Shown: piece by piece, positions 18,427 through 26,192 of the stretch
How positions within the stretch are numbered: position 1 is the stretch's first letter
How the letters are laid out: every line of letters begins with the position of its first letter
Virus record (IMG/VR): IMGVR_UViG_3300022918_000015
Location: 1-52,578 of that record
Origin: a virus
Length of the DNA stretch: 52,578 nucleotides
Reading direction: 5' to 3' (one strand)
Translations under genes and position numbers: made by a program
Notes under the pieces: model-generated
Databases searched by the model: none
Told to the model about the DNA's origin: nothing
What the model saw: the letters and a program-made list of their open reading frames with translations, nothing else

Positions 18427-18816
18427 TTACCACAACTGATTTTTGACTTTATAAGCATATAACACTTCTAAATCTGTTTTAATATCTTCTAAATTAGTTT
18501 CTTCACTAAATAGTTTACGTAATATCTCTAATTCATCATAAGTTAAAGCATCAGATTCCTCATAAATATCTTTAAATAATCCTCTTTTAATTCTTCTGGA
18601 GTTTTTGCCTTTTGATTTATAGTAAATATAATTGCAATTGCAAGCTATACGGTCTATTGCGTCCGCATCACGTAATGCAGCTGAATTGGGATTTTCTCTA
18701 GGATTAAAAACTGTATCTAGAATACTTAATATATCATAGATCTCAAGCCTTAATAAAAAGTTTACATTTATATGTCGATCTGATAATATTTTTTTTAATA
18801 ATTGTTTATTCGTCAT
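18427..18816 (-). CDS. Unknown protein downstream of a structured spacer
   Basis: A 129-residue protein with a helical N-terminus, a small cysteine pair (IACNCNYIYY), a basic patch (KSKGKNSRRIKRG) and an acidic C-terminal helix. The basic patch could contact nucleic acid. It is the first gene after the hairpin spacer at 18834-18906, so that RNA element lies in its leader. No family is recognised. Confidence 0.6.
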   Translation of the reverse strand: MTNKQLLKKILSDRHINVNFLLRLEIYDILSILDTVFNPRENPNSAALRDADAIDRIACNCNYIYYKSKGKNSRRIKRGLFKDIYEESDALTYDELEILRKLFSEETNLEDIKTDLEVLYAYKVKNQLW

Positions 18817-18833
18817 TATTTATTATCTATTAA

Positions 18834-18906
18834 AATAATAAGAGAAGATTTCACATGTGCTGACACTTATTTCCGCAGACAACTAGTTAATTTCTTCTCT
18901 ATTATT
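18834..18906 (-). ncRNA. Intergenic hairpin element between the DnaA-C-like gene and the next gene
   Basis: Bases 18834-18848 pair with 18893-18906 to form two 7-bp helices separated by one bulged A (18841). They enclose a 44-base interior with smaller stems such as GTG-CTGA-CAC. It starts at the stop codon of the upstream gene and ends 18 bases before the next start. It could be a processing site, a translation-control leader or a weak terminator. The pairing is seen; the function is not known. Confidence 0.5.
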
Positions 18907-19337
18907 TATGCATTTTGTTTACCTTTAATCTTTATAAGATTTGTAACTTCATTTATAAATCCATCTATATTCTTGTCAGTCTGTCTATCGTACGAGATAG
19001 ATTCACACGCATACTTAACGATGCCAAGTTTTTTATTGAAGAATTTACAAAGATCATTCATTGACATTTTAATTGTTTTTCTATTACTAGAAAAAAGAAA
19101 AAAGCAAATATATCTTGGTATTATCAAACTTCTTTTTCTAGATGAACTAAGTAACTCTTTTTTAGAAACATTAAATTCATCACACACTTTATCTATTATT
19201 AAATCTTGATAAGATTTATTTATATCTAAATGAGCATTAAATACAATCTTAGAAACTAATGTTCTAAACTCTCTATTATTTATTAGTATTTCCGCCTGAT
19301 CTTCAGTTAGTTCAAAGTTATTATCTACAGTATTCAT
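18906..19337 (-). CDS. DnaA C-terminal-domain-like DNA-binding protein
   Basis: In this 143-residue protein, residues about 50-115 match the pattern of the DnaA domain IV helix-turn-helix (Bac_DnaA_C). VCDEFNVSKKELLSSSRKRS resembles the 'ffnv...dLlsksRkr' entry helix, IIPRYICFFLF resembles the 'vrPRqiamyL' helix, and KKLGIVKYACESI sits where DnaA has the signature 'hTTVlyACkkI'. The AAA+ ATPase domain of DnaA is absent. It could bind a phage origin, recruit or block host initiation, or act as a regulator. The similarity is read by eye over a short domain. Confidence 0.65.
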   Translation of the reverse strand: MNTVDNNFELTEDQAEILINNREFRTLVSKIVFNAHLDINKSYQDLIIDKVCDEFNVSKKELLSSSRKRSLIIPRYICFFLFSSNRKTIKMSMNDLCKFFNKKLGIVKYACESISYDRQTDKNIDGFINEVTNLIKIKGKQNA

Positions 19338-19343
19338 AATTAA

Positions 19344-19748
19344 TTATTTTAATTTATTTTCATTTTCAACTTCCTTTATCATTTCAAACAGATCTATTTG
19401 ATTGTTTAATTGTTTTGGTATTTCTACAAATTTAGTATACTCTTTTTTATTTTCTTCATTTTTACCTTCTAAATTCAATCTAGTTTTGTTGTAACATTCA
19501 AATACTTTAACCCAAGCGTCATATTCATTTAACTTTAATCTGTTTTGAAATGATGCTGGAATAGTTGTATTTATCCTCATGTAACTAACATCCTTGTATC
19601 TACTAGGCTTGTATTTTACGATATAGCATTTTTCAGTTTCGGAATCTACTTTTTGTATGCAAAAAGCAATATCTCTTTGAATACAAAATCTAGAATTATC
19701 TAAATCTGTATCTGTTGGAAAGTATTTCTTAGACTCTTTTTTAGCCAT
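19344..19748 (-). CDS. Unknown soluble protein
   Basis: A 134-residue protein starting AKKESKKYFPTDTDLDNSRF. It has a beta-rich middle (CYIVKYKPSRYKDVSYMRI), a helical segment (EYDAWVKVFECYNKTR) and a charged C-terminus. It lies 6 bases upstream of the DnaA-C-like gene and directly abuts the upstream gene. No motif is recognised. Confidence 0.6.
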   Translation of the reverse strand: MAKKESKKYFPTDTDLDNSRFCIQRDIAFCIQKVDSETEKCYIVKYKPSRYKDVSYMRINTTIPASFQNRLKLNEYDAWVKVFECYNKTRLNLEGKNEENKKEYTKFVEIPKQLNNQIDLFEMIKEVENENKLK

Positions 19749-20051
19749 TTAAACCATCTGTATCAATTTACCATCAGAATCTAACAAATATTGAATATTA
19801 TAATATCCGTCTAATATTTGATATATTTGCTCCAAATCCATTTCTGCCGAAGCATATTCTTGAGTGATAGGATGAAAATATTCGTTAACTGCTTTTAAAA
19901 ACAATCTTTCAAATTGATTTTGAGATAACACATTTTTATTAGTAGTATGATTTAAATAAAAATAATAAGCAGGGAGCGTTGGATACTCCCTGTTTACTAA
20001 ATTACTTAAATAAATTCGTCTAAATTGATCAAACTCCTTTATTTGTGACAT
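19749..20051 (-). CDS. Unknown small protein
   Basis: A 100-residue protein, aromatic and helical (REYPTLPAYYFYLNHTTN; NQFERLFLKAVNEYFHP). There are no membrane spans or catalytic motifs. It overlaps the upstream gene by 23 bases. Function unknown. Confidence 0.6.
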   Translation of the reverse strand: MSQIKEFDQFRRIYLSNLVNREYPTLPAYYFYLNHTTNKNVLSQNQFERLFLKAVNEYFHPITQEYASAEMDLEQIYQILDGYYNIQYLLDSDGKLIQMV

Positions 20052-20238
20052 TTTGTTCTTCTTTTGTTTTAATTGTATTTTTTACAACAATATCATCTAA
20101 ATCCTTCATAGATGAAGAATCGCCTTTAGTTTCTACTAATTCTTTAACATCAAATATAACATTTGTCATTTGAATGTCAAGTGGTAATCCTATACTATTG
20201 CAAAGTCTACAAAATATTATTTTTTCTTTTTCAGTCAT
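20029..20238 (-). CDS. Unknown small protein
   Basis: A 69-residue protein with a helical N-terminus (TEKEKIIFCRLCNSIGLPLDI) containing a C-x-x-C pair, then an acidic, probably disordered C-terminal half. It overlaps neighbours at both ends (8 and 23 bases). A zinc-ribbon half-site is conceivable, but there is no second Cys pair. Confidence 0.5.
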   Translation of the reverse strand: MTEKEKIIFCRLCNSIGLPLDIQMTNVIFDVKELVETKGDSSSMKDLDDIVVKNTIKTKEEQNVTNKGV

Positions 20239-20416
20239 TTTTTAATTTTTTTATTTCAAATCCAATATACAACATAGCTGCAAATATTGAATTATACAAG
20301 ATTTCATTTGTTATTTGTTTTTCAAAAAAACATATCTGTACTATAGTTATAATAAAAATTATCAATATAGACATTTGGAAAATTAATCCAATTAAATTAT
20401 ATACATCTTTATTCAT
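20231..20416 (-). CDS. Small two-pass membrane protein
   Basis: A 61-residue protein with two hydrophobic spans: about residues 8-28 (IGLIFQMSILIIFIITIVQI) and about 38-54 (EILYNSIFAAMLYIGFEI). The C-terminus is basic (KKLKND). It lies 3 bases after the dUTPase gene. A role in the host inner membrane is likely; nothing more specific can be said. Confidence 0.6.
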   Translation of the reverse strand: MNKDVYNLIGLIFQMSILIIFIITIVQICFFEKQITNEILYNSIFAAMLYIGFEIKKLKND

Positions 20417-20419
20417 GAT

Positions 20420-20893
20420 TTATTTATTATTAGTACTTCCAAATCCTCCAAGCCCTCTTTCTGTTTCAACAAGTTCTTCAACTTCTTCAAATTCTACTTT
20501 AGGATAAGGCATTATAATCATTTGAGCAATTCTATCTCCAACTTCATAATATTTGCTAAAAGAAGATGCTGTAATTATAGCCAAATCCGTACTAGTATCA
20601 TGATCGGTTGGATTGAGAATTCTTTTAAATCTTATTTTAATAGGACCTCTATATCCGGAATCAACAACTCCAACTGAATTGGACATAATTAAATCTTGAT
20701 TAGAATTACTACTTCTTGGATAAATTAAACCAACATGACCTTCTGGTATTTCAAATGATAATCCAGTATTATATTCTATATAATCTCCAACATGCTTAAT
20801 TGATATTGCTGTTAAATCTAATCCAGCATCACCTGGTTTGGAATAATGTGGTATTACTGCTTTTTGATCTAATTTCTTTATTTTTATCTTCAT
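20420..20893 (-). CDS. dut: Deoxyuridine triphosphatase (dUTPase)
   Basis: The enzyme hydrolyses dUTP to dUMP and pyrophosphate, keeping uracil out of phage DNA and supplying dUMP for dTMP. All five motifs of the trimeric dUTPase family are present in order: DAGLDL (22-27), PRSS (59-62), GVVDSGYRG (75-83, with catalytic D78), RIAQ (121-124) and RGLGGFGST (146-154). The length of 157 residues is typical. The upstream gene's frame runs 65 bases into its start. It sits within the replication and recombination gene chain. Confidence 0.95.
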   Translation of the reverse strand: MKIKIKKLDQKAVIPHYSKPGDAGLDLTAISIKHVGDYIEYNTGLSFEIPEGHVGLIYPRSSNSNQDLIMSNSVGVVDSGYRGPIKIRFKRILNPTDHDTSTDLAIITASSFSKYYEVGDRIAQMIIMPYPKVEFEEVEELVETERGLGGFGSTNNK

Positions 20894-21170
20894 TAATATT
20901 TATTTGAATTTGACATAAATTATATGTTATATCTTGTTGTTGAAATTTACCTGTATAAACCTTACTTTCTACAGTTAGTAAATTTTTCTTTAATTGTTCC
21001 GTGGTGTATAACGCTAAATTAGCATCATTGAGTTTAATTAAGATTCGTTTATTATTCTCAATAACGTCTTGCATTACCCAACTCGGTATTTTAACTATAT
21101 TCTTATTATATAAAGACTTAGTGTTGTAAACTACAAAATCAGTCCTTATTAATATATTCTTTTTCGTCAT
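20829..21170 (-). CDS. Unknown protein overlapping the dUTPase start
   Basis: A 113-residue protein starting TKKNILIRTDFVVYNTKSLY and containing IPSWVMQDVIENNKRILIKL, which looks like a small alpha/beta fold. Its last 65 bases overlap the dUTPase frame, and its first 32 bases overlap the upstream gene. The long overlap makes the exact C-terminus less certain, but the non-overlapping part is too ordered to be a chance frame. Confidence 0.55.
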   Translation of the reverse strand: MTKKNILIRTDFVVYNTKSLYNKNIVKIPSWVMQDVIENNKRILIKLNDANLALYTTEQLKKNLLTVESKVYTGKFQQQDITYNLCQIQININEDKNKEIRSKSSNTTLFQTR

Positions 21171-21684
21171 CTTTAATGTATTTAAAATTTTCGCATTCTA
21201 AATCAGGAAGTGACGAGAGATCCATTCCTTCGGGAATTTTGATATTTAAGTTTTCTTCTATTTCATGTTTTAATCTAATATCCCTGTTTATTATTTTTAT
21301 TATCTTGTGATCATTGGTTAGTTCAAAATTCTTTTTTAAAAAATTTATTAATAATTCTTTATTAGGAAGGTAGCTGTACTTACCTGATACATATAAATCA
21401 ACAGTCTCAAATAACTCATCTGGTATATCAAAAATATATAATACCTCTTTTTTATTTATGTCAACTGTTCCTTTATAATATTTGTTATTTTCTAATTCTC
21501 TTTCATATTCTGTAAATTCTTTCTTACCTGAATATTCATATCTTAAACAAAAGGCATATTCATTATTATAAAATAAATAAGTATTATTTAATTTTGCTAT
21601 ATACTTAATTTTTATATACTGATTTATATAAGCCAATAAATATGACTTACTTTTATTAAGTTTATTACTTTGGCTTTCAGCCAT
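21139..21684 (-). CDS. Unknown protein
   Basis: A 181-residue protein with a Lys-, Tyr- and Asn-rich N-terminal half, a beta-like stretch (KKEVLYIFDIPDELFETVDLY), and a C-terminal block (NLNIKIPEGMDLSSLPDLEC) that looks ordered and potentially conserved. It has no membrane segment or catalytic motif. It sits between the PD-(D/E)XK nuclease and dUTPase genes, so a replication-linked role is possible but only inferred. Confidence 0.6.
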   Translation of the reverse strand: MAESQSNKLNKSKSYLLAYINQYIKIKYIAKLNNTYLFYNNEYAFCLRYEYSGKKEFTEYERELENNKYYKGTVDINKKEVLYIFDIPDELFETVDLYVSGKYSYLPNKELLINFLKKNFELTNDHKIIKIINRDIRLKHEIEENLNIKIPEGMDLSSLPDLECENFKYIKDDEKEYINKD

Positions 21685-21726
21685 ATTATAAATTGTTTAT
21701 TTAAAAACAATTGTCATCATTCTTTA

Positions 21727-22716
21727 TTACTTTTTCTTGTAATAATTGTATTCATTTAAAAGAGTATGAACTCCTTTTCTTGGCTTTTTAACAAAAGTTC
21801 CATCCTCTTGTTTTTCTGTTACTTCCCATCCGTTTAATGCAATATGATGCATAGTTTTTGGAACTATAAATTCGCAATGAGAACCATCCATCCTGCTTAC
21901 ATAAACAAATTTAAAAGGATCTACTCTATAATTTTTATATATTGGATGTTTCTTAATTTCTTCTTTAAATAGTTCATAATATAAGGCAGATTGAATATAA
22001 TAATTCCATCCTAAATATCCATTATTTAAAAATTCAGTTGCTGGATAACTACCTGTTTTTAAGTCATAAGGGGTTATGGTTTCACTAATATCGTCTATTA
22101 CGACAAAATCTAACATACCTTTTACCTGACACTTGTTTACTTCTCCTAGCAACTTAACTTGAGCAATTACTTTATTGCCACCAAATCCATCAATAATATA
22201 TGGATATACATCTCTAATTATTTTAACACATTGTTTCGCTTGATAATATAAATAATCACTTATTATAAAGCTATCTTCCGGACTATTTATTAAAACATTA
22301 TAATAATCTTGATAATTTTTTAATCCATCTATGCGCTTTACGCTTCTAGATCCGGAATTATATTTAATTGTATCACAACACTTGTTTATTAAATCATGAT
22401 TATCAGGATGTAATAATTCAGTTTTATTAGGATGATACTGTCTTGTTTTTGCAAGCACTCTTAAAATATCTTTTGCCTTACCTGTAGGTTTCTTTTTTAC
22501 TACATAAAAATTATCTGGAAGCTTATTTTCGGTTAATAAATTATCAACCAACTTTCCAACCATAACTCCATCAAGTTCATTTATATCTGTATTTCTAACG
22601 CCATCAATAGCGCTAGAACCTACCTTACTCATATCTGATAATAAACTATAACTAGGATAAGGTAATTCTCGATATTCTAATTCACTTATTTGCAATCCTA
22701 TAGTGTTTTCATCCAT
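21727..22716 (-). CDS. PD-(D/E)XK nuclease, Cas4/RecE-like exonuclease
   Basis: A 329-residue protein with a RecB/Cas4-type active site: VKGMLDFVVID (D203) followed by YDLKTG (D218, K220) and a preceding helix around E/K-rich GKLVDNLL. This matches the 'GxxD... DxK' signature of phage exonucleases of the RecE/DUF3799 type, which resect double-stranded ends for recombination. It lies next to a RusA-like resolvase and near a Sak4-like ATPase and an SSB-like gene, which together would make a phage recombination module. The family is seen from motifs; the polarity of digestion is not known. Confidence 0.82.
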   Translation of the reverse strand: MDENTIGLQISELEYRELPYPSYSLLSDMSKVGSSAIDGVRNTDINELDGVMVGKLVDNLLTENKLPDNFYVVKKKPTGKAKDILRVLAKTRQYHPNKTELLHPDNHDLINKCCDTIKYNSGSRSVKRIDGLKNYQDYYNVLINSPEDSFIISDYLYYQAKQCVKIIRDVYPYIIDGFGGNKVIAQVKLLGEVNKCQVKGMLDFVVIDDISETITPYDLKTGSYPATEFLNNGYLGWNYYIQSALYYELFKEEIKKHPIYKNYRVDPFKFVYVSRMDGSHCEFIVPKTMHHIALNGWEVTEKQEDGTFVKKPRKGVHTLLNEYNYYKKK

Positions 22717-22739
22717 TATAGTATTTTTAAGAATTATTA

Positions 22740-23213
22740 TTAATAATCAATAATAATTTCTATTTTTCTATTTGTTATATCCTGAACTTCAATAAATTCA
22801 TAAGATATTTTTTTTAATACATCAACATTATCATCTATAATAATACCGTTTAATACTAATGTATCATTCCCAACTTTAATCCACAAAGAAGCTAAATTTT
22901 CAATATCCCAACTAGCTTTATAAGACTTAGTAACGGGTTTCCAACATAATTTACCAGATCTCATAGATATACTTCCATGATTTTTAACGGTATATATTTT
23001 ATAGGTAATTTGTTTAACTACAGTTATATTATGACCAACATATGGAATCATATAACTTGTTAAATACTTATGCAAATCATCTACTATTTTAGCTCTTGTA
23101 AATCTATGTATAGAACCAGAGTATATTCCCTGATTATTTATTTTCTGATATTTATTAGCTGATTTATTACAATGAGTCCAAAATTCAGGTATTTCAATTA
23201 TGATTTTACTCAT
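22740..23213 (-). CDS. RusA-like Holliday junction resolvase
   Basis: The ATG at 23213 is preferred over 23222 because it overlaps the upstream stop as TAATG (157 residues). The C-terminal half carries the RusA pattern: SWDIENLASLW (the 'PDiDNl' aspartate helix), then a short linker, GIIIDDNVDVL (the paired aspartates) and a closing strand EIIID. RusA enzymes cleave four-way DNA junctions during recombination and before packaging. It sits directly after the small genes that follow the primase, and next to the exonuclease gene. Confidence 0.78.
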   Translation of the reverse strand: MSKIIIEIPEFWTHCNKSANKYQKINNQGIYSGSIHRFTRAKIVDDLHKYLTSYMIPYVGHNITVVKQITYKIYTVKNHGSISMRSGKLCWKPVTKSYKASWDIENLASLWIKVGNDTLVLNGIIIDDNVDVLKKISYEFIEVQDITNRKIEIIIDY

Positions 23214-23518
23214 TAAAAACATTCACCAAATGCACCGCCAAACAATTTAACAACTACATCATATTCTTCTTTTGTTATTTCACTAATTTTTAAAGTTGAA
23301 ATATAATCATTTTCATTTTCAAATTCTACAGCTTCATTGGAACCGAAATAAATTTCCATAGGAAAATCACCTCGCTCGCCAATAAGATTTTGTACGAGTT
23401 CTTTTTTTAATTTTTCTTCTGATTCTGCTTCTTGAATCCAAAAACCTTCCAAATCAAATTCATCAGCATAATTGGTTTCTTGCTCTACCAAATAATATTT
23501 TTTATTCTCCATCTTCAT
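23213..23518 (-). CDS. Unknown small acidic protein
   Basis: A 101-residue protein starting MKMENKKYYLVEQETNYADE, with a strongly acidic helical middle and a C-terminus ending in a glycine/phenylalanine motif (KLFGGAFGECF). Starts at 23518 or 23512 are both possible. Its stop is coupled to the RusA-like gene by TAATG. No family is recognised. Confidence 0.6.
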   Translation of the reverse strand: MKMENKKYYLVEQETNYADEFDLEGFWIQEAESEEKLKKELVQNLIGERGDFPMEIYFGSNEAVEFENENDYISTLKISEITKEEYDVVVKLFGGAFGECF

Positions 23519-23708
23519 TATATTCTTTTAGATATAAATCTATTAAAAATTTTGTTTTCTCAAGATCTTCTTTAAATAATCCTTTCTTACGACATCTTAT
23601 AATTCTTTTTAAAATATCGAATTCCCAAGCATTTAAATCATGATCTTCAGCAAATTTATATAAACTTCCTTTTTCGTTATTGTAGTATTCAGGTTCATTC
23701 TGACTCAT
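23502..23708 (-). CDS. DUF3310-like small protein
   Basis: A 68-residue protein whose core (LNAWEFDILKRIIRCRKKG, then DLEKTKFLIDLYL) resembles the DUF3310 helical domain, where a 'GNv.KYl.RagkKg....DL.KA..YL' pattern is conserved. DUF3310 proteins are common in phages and are sometimes called nucleotide kinases without proof. It sits in the replication gene chain, overlapping neighbours by 14-17 bases. Confidence 0.65.
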   Translation of the reverse strand: MSQNEPEYYNNEKGSLYKFAEDHDLNAWEFDILKRIIRCRKKGLFKEDLEKTKFLIDLYLKEYNEDGE

Positions 23709-24072
23709 CTAAATAAGTTATTTCTATTTTTACTTTTCTTTTGTTATAAGTGCCATAATAAACATTATTTTCTTGTTTTTCAATCATAAATTCTTTAGGT
23801 CCTTTATAATCCCAAAAATCTAATACTTCTTGAGAAATAATTACTTCCTCTCCTTGATATAATTCACTCCACATAGTATCTGCATCAGCATATACTGACA
23901 TCTCTAATGATTTATTCCAAGTAAAAGCTGTGTTTATATCTATAAAACCATGAGAATTATTTTCACCTGAAGAAGTTTTACCTAATTGGCTTTTCATATT
24001 TCTATAAACAGCTGATTTTATTGGTTCTGGCAAACACTCTATATTTGATCCAGTTTCTAATCTTATTTTCAT
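23695..24072 (-). CDS. Unknown protein
   Basis: A 125-residue protein with a mixed alpha/beta layout. Features include PEPIKSAVYRNMKSQLG near the N-terminus, a SGENNSHGFIDINTAFTW segment, and a C-terminal strand pair (NNVYYGTYNKRKVKIEITYL). It overlaps the primase stop by 4 bases. No motif is recognised. Confidence 0.6.
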   Translation of the reverse strand: MKIRLETGSNIECLPEPIKSAVYRNMKSQLGKTSSGENNSHGFIDINTAFTWNKSLEMSVYADADTMWSELYQGEEVIISQEVLDFWDYKGPKEFMIEKQENNVYYGTYNKRKVKIEITYLDESE

Positions 24073-25085
24073 TCTATTAATTCATTTAATACTTTTCTAC
24101 CTTTCTCCTTTCCTCTGTATTTTACTAAATCTGAAAAATCTTTTGCTTTATGTAGATCATCTATTTTAATATTTATCAATTCAGGATATTTTAAACAAAG
24201 CTTTTCAGCCATTTTCTGACCATTATTCTGTTCTTTATGAGTATCATTATCATAAAGTAAATAAACTCTCTTAAAACGCTTTAAAATAGCTTTTAAAACC
24301 ACTTCTTTAGGCATTATACTTTCGGCTTGAAATGAAACACTCGGAATTCCAGAAACATTGATTATGGCTAAAGCATCTTTTCTGCTAGAAGTAATAATTA
24401 ATTTATCTCCAGTTTCAGGTAAGGTGTTCCATAATTCCCATACAGAATAATCGTTTCCAGATATAAACTTTTTGTATTTACTAAAAGGTTGATATATCTT
24501 ATACGTTACCTTATTGTCTTTTTTTTCTATATAAGCATAAGCATATCTATCTGCTCTATAACAAATATCATTAATAAAGAAATAAGATATAGCAACTATA
24601 GTTCCTAATTTTAAATGATCTATATCTACTCCATAACTATTCCAATATTCTAAATCATCAGAATTGAATTCTCTTGATTTTATTTGTATTTTAGAATATC
24701 CTGTAGATAATGTTTTACTTGGATTTCTATATTTTGCTTTTTTAGTTTGTATAAAATAATTTATAGTAGCTATTTCAAATTCACTTCTTAAATTAAAATC
24801 AGTAACAATTTGTATTAAGCACTCATTAAAATTGATATTATATAATTGTTTAACAAAATTAAAACAATTACCTGTATCGCCTGTAGCAAAATCTTTATAT
24901 CTAAAATACCTATTACTTCCACCGATAATAAAACTAGGTTGATTGTCAACCCTGAATGGAGAACTAAATGGTACATTAAATTTAAAATTCTTAGGTAAAT
25001 ACATTTTATAAATATCTTCTTCTGAAATATAACTTAATATATTCTTAACATTTAATTCTTTTAATTCTTTTATTATCAATGTCAT
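24069..25085 (-). CDS. DnaG-type primase with an altered TOPRIM motif
   Basis: The frame could begin at 25124, but those 13 extra codons lie inside an RNA hairpin; the ATG at 25085 (MTLIIKELKEL) is preferred, giving 338 residues. The N-terminal third looks like a CHC2-type primase domain that has lost its zinc cysteines (SPFRVDNQPSF, then DFATGDTGNCFNFVKQ). The TOPRIM part has the metal-binding LLYDND, but the expected acidic residue of the first motif is Ser (LIITSSRKDALAI). It should make RNA primers for the DnaB-like helicase encoded at 29777-30889. Confidence 0.82.
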   Translation of the reverse strand: MTLIIKELKELNVKNILSYISEEDIYKMYLPKNFKFNVPFSSPFRVDNQPSFIIGGSNRYFRYKDFATGDTGNCFNFVKQLYNINFNECLIQIVTDFNLRSEFEIATINYFIQTKKAKYRNPSKTLSTGYSKIQIKSREFNSDDLEYWNSYGVDIDHLKLGTIVAISYFFINDICYRADRYAYAYIEKKDNKVTYKIYQPFSKYKKFISGNDYSVWELWNTLPETGDKLIITSSRKDALAIINVSGIPSVSFQAESIMPKEVVLKAILKRFKRVYLLYDNDTHKEQNNGQKMAEKLCLKYPELINIKIDDLHKAKDFSDLVKYRGKEKGRKVLNELIE

Positions 25086-25094
25086 TAAAATAAA

Positions 25095-25174
25095 AATAAT
25101 TAGGCTGTCTAGTGCATTTACCAAGGCTAATCCTATAACTGTATTTCAAGCTACTTCCAAAGCACCTAATTATT
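25095..25174 (-). ncRNA. Structured leader RNA directly upstream of the primase
   Basis: A perfect 10-bp stem (AATAATTAGG at 25095-25104 with CCTAATTATT at 25165-25174) closes a 60-base interior that has a possible further TGC/GCA helix and short hairpins. It ends 9 bases before the preferred primase ATG, a position suited to control of translation or to RNA processing. No known riboswitch consensus is recognised. Confidence 0.5.
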
Positions 25175-25190
25175 AATTTATTTATTTGTT

Positions 25191-25292
25191 ATAAACAACA
25201 TATTTAATTTATATTTTTCCTGGGTAATCTTTGCGGATTGCTATCTTTATTCAAGTCCCTGCAAGCAAATAATTTTAAAATATGTTGTTTAT
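25191..25292 (-). ncRNA. Long-stem RNA element after the SSB-like gene
   Basis: A perfect 15-bp stem (25191-25205 with 25278-25292, ATAAACAACATATTT and its complement) encloses about 70 bases containing a further TTGC...GCAA pairing. It begins 3 bases after the stop of the SSB-like gene and ends 16 bases before the neighbouring element at 25095-25174. It may protect or process the 3' end of the upstream message. Terminator function is doubtful because no T-run follows on the - strand. Confidence 0.5.
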
Positions 25293-25295
25293 TTA

Positions 25296-26168
25296 TTAGA
25301 AAGGCAGATCGTCGTGATCTTCTTCGTTGAATGTAGTATCATCTGGTTTAGGAGAAGAATTTACATCATATTTTTTATATGACAAGTTATCTAGATTAAA
25401 TATAGTATTAGCATAACGTCCATTGTCTTGAGACTCTTTAACGGCTTTTACAATATATTCATTAGAAGAATCATTTCCTACCATGTATTTTCTAAGCGGA
25501 TATTCTTTATACATATCTTGATAAACCTTACCAGAGTCTGCATTTCTAGCTCCCAACAAGAATCCTACATTAGCATCTGGATTACTCATAATAATATTTC
25601 TAATATCTTTGAAATCTCCTTTAAACATTTTTTGTAAGTCAGCTTCGTCAAATTCAGTAATATATTTATCTTTATCTTCTTGAGTTGACTTCATTGTAAT
25701 TTTACTGAAATTTCTCAAAGCTCTGATAAAGTTTACTAAATCTTTTTCACCTCTTTTCATTGGTTTAATACCTTCGTTAACAAACCATTCCATGTTGCTA
25801 GGCATTGTTTTAGCATCAATATGAGATTTTTCCAACCAAGTGTCTGAACCATATTTATTTATAACCGCTAACTTACCTGATGAAGATTCCTGAACGTTAT
25901 CAACAATAGTGTAAGTTACTCTATCTACAATATCAAAATTACTAGGACTTTGTAGATAAACAGTAATATTTGCAAGTTTATAATTAATACCATTAATTTC
26001 ACGTTCTCCAGTATAAACCGGTTCGTCTTCTGGTACAAATTGATTTAATTCTTTTAATTTAGCTTTATCAGGATTAACTGCAACTACTCTATAGTTAGCT
26101 TTACCTTGATAAACTTCTTTAGGAATAAAGTTCCCACCTCTTTCTTCATTTTCATTTGATATGTTCAT
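25296..26168 (-). CDS. Single-stranded DNA-binding protein (acidic-tail type)
   Basis: A 290-residue protein. The clearest clue is the C-terminus, NEEDHDDLPF, an acidic tip ending in Leu-Pro-Phe like the partner-binding tails of SSB and phage gp2.5/gp32-type proteins. The N-terminal half has alternating strands (ANYRVVAVNP; YKLANITVYLQSP) compatible with an OB fold. It sits directly upstream of the primase and downstream of recombination genes, as expected for a replisome SSB. The fold itself is inferred. Confidence 0.72.
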   Translation of the reverse strand: MNISNENEERGGNFIPKEVYQGKANYRVVAVNPDKAKLKELNQFVPEDEPVYTGEREINGINYKLANITVYLQSPSNFDIVDRVTYTIVDNVQESSSGKLAVINKYGSDTWLEKSHIDAKTMPSNMEWFVNEGIKPMKRGEKDLVNFIRALRNFSKITMKSTQEDKDKYITEFDEADLQKMFKGDFKDIRNIIMSNPDANVGFLLGARNADSGKVYQDMYKEYPLRKYMVGNDSSNEYIVKAVKESQDNGRYANTIFNLDNLSYKKYDVNSSPKPDDTTFNEEDHDDLPF

Positions 26169-26192
26169 ATCTTTCTTTCTCTTTATTTATTA

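Noticed and set aside
18802-19209. 135-codon + strand frame
   Set aside because: Antisense to the DnaA-C-like gene and across the RNA element; the - strand gene has recognisable domain features.
25086-25124. N-terminal extension of the primase to 25124
   Set aside because: The 13 extra codons lie within the RNA stem at 25095-25174, and a good ATG exists at 25085.
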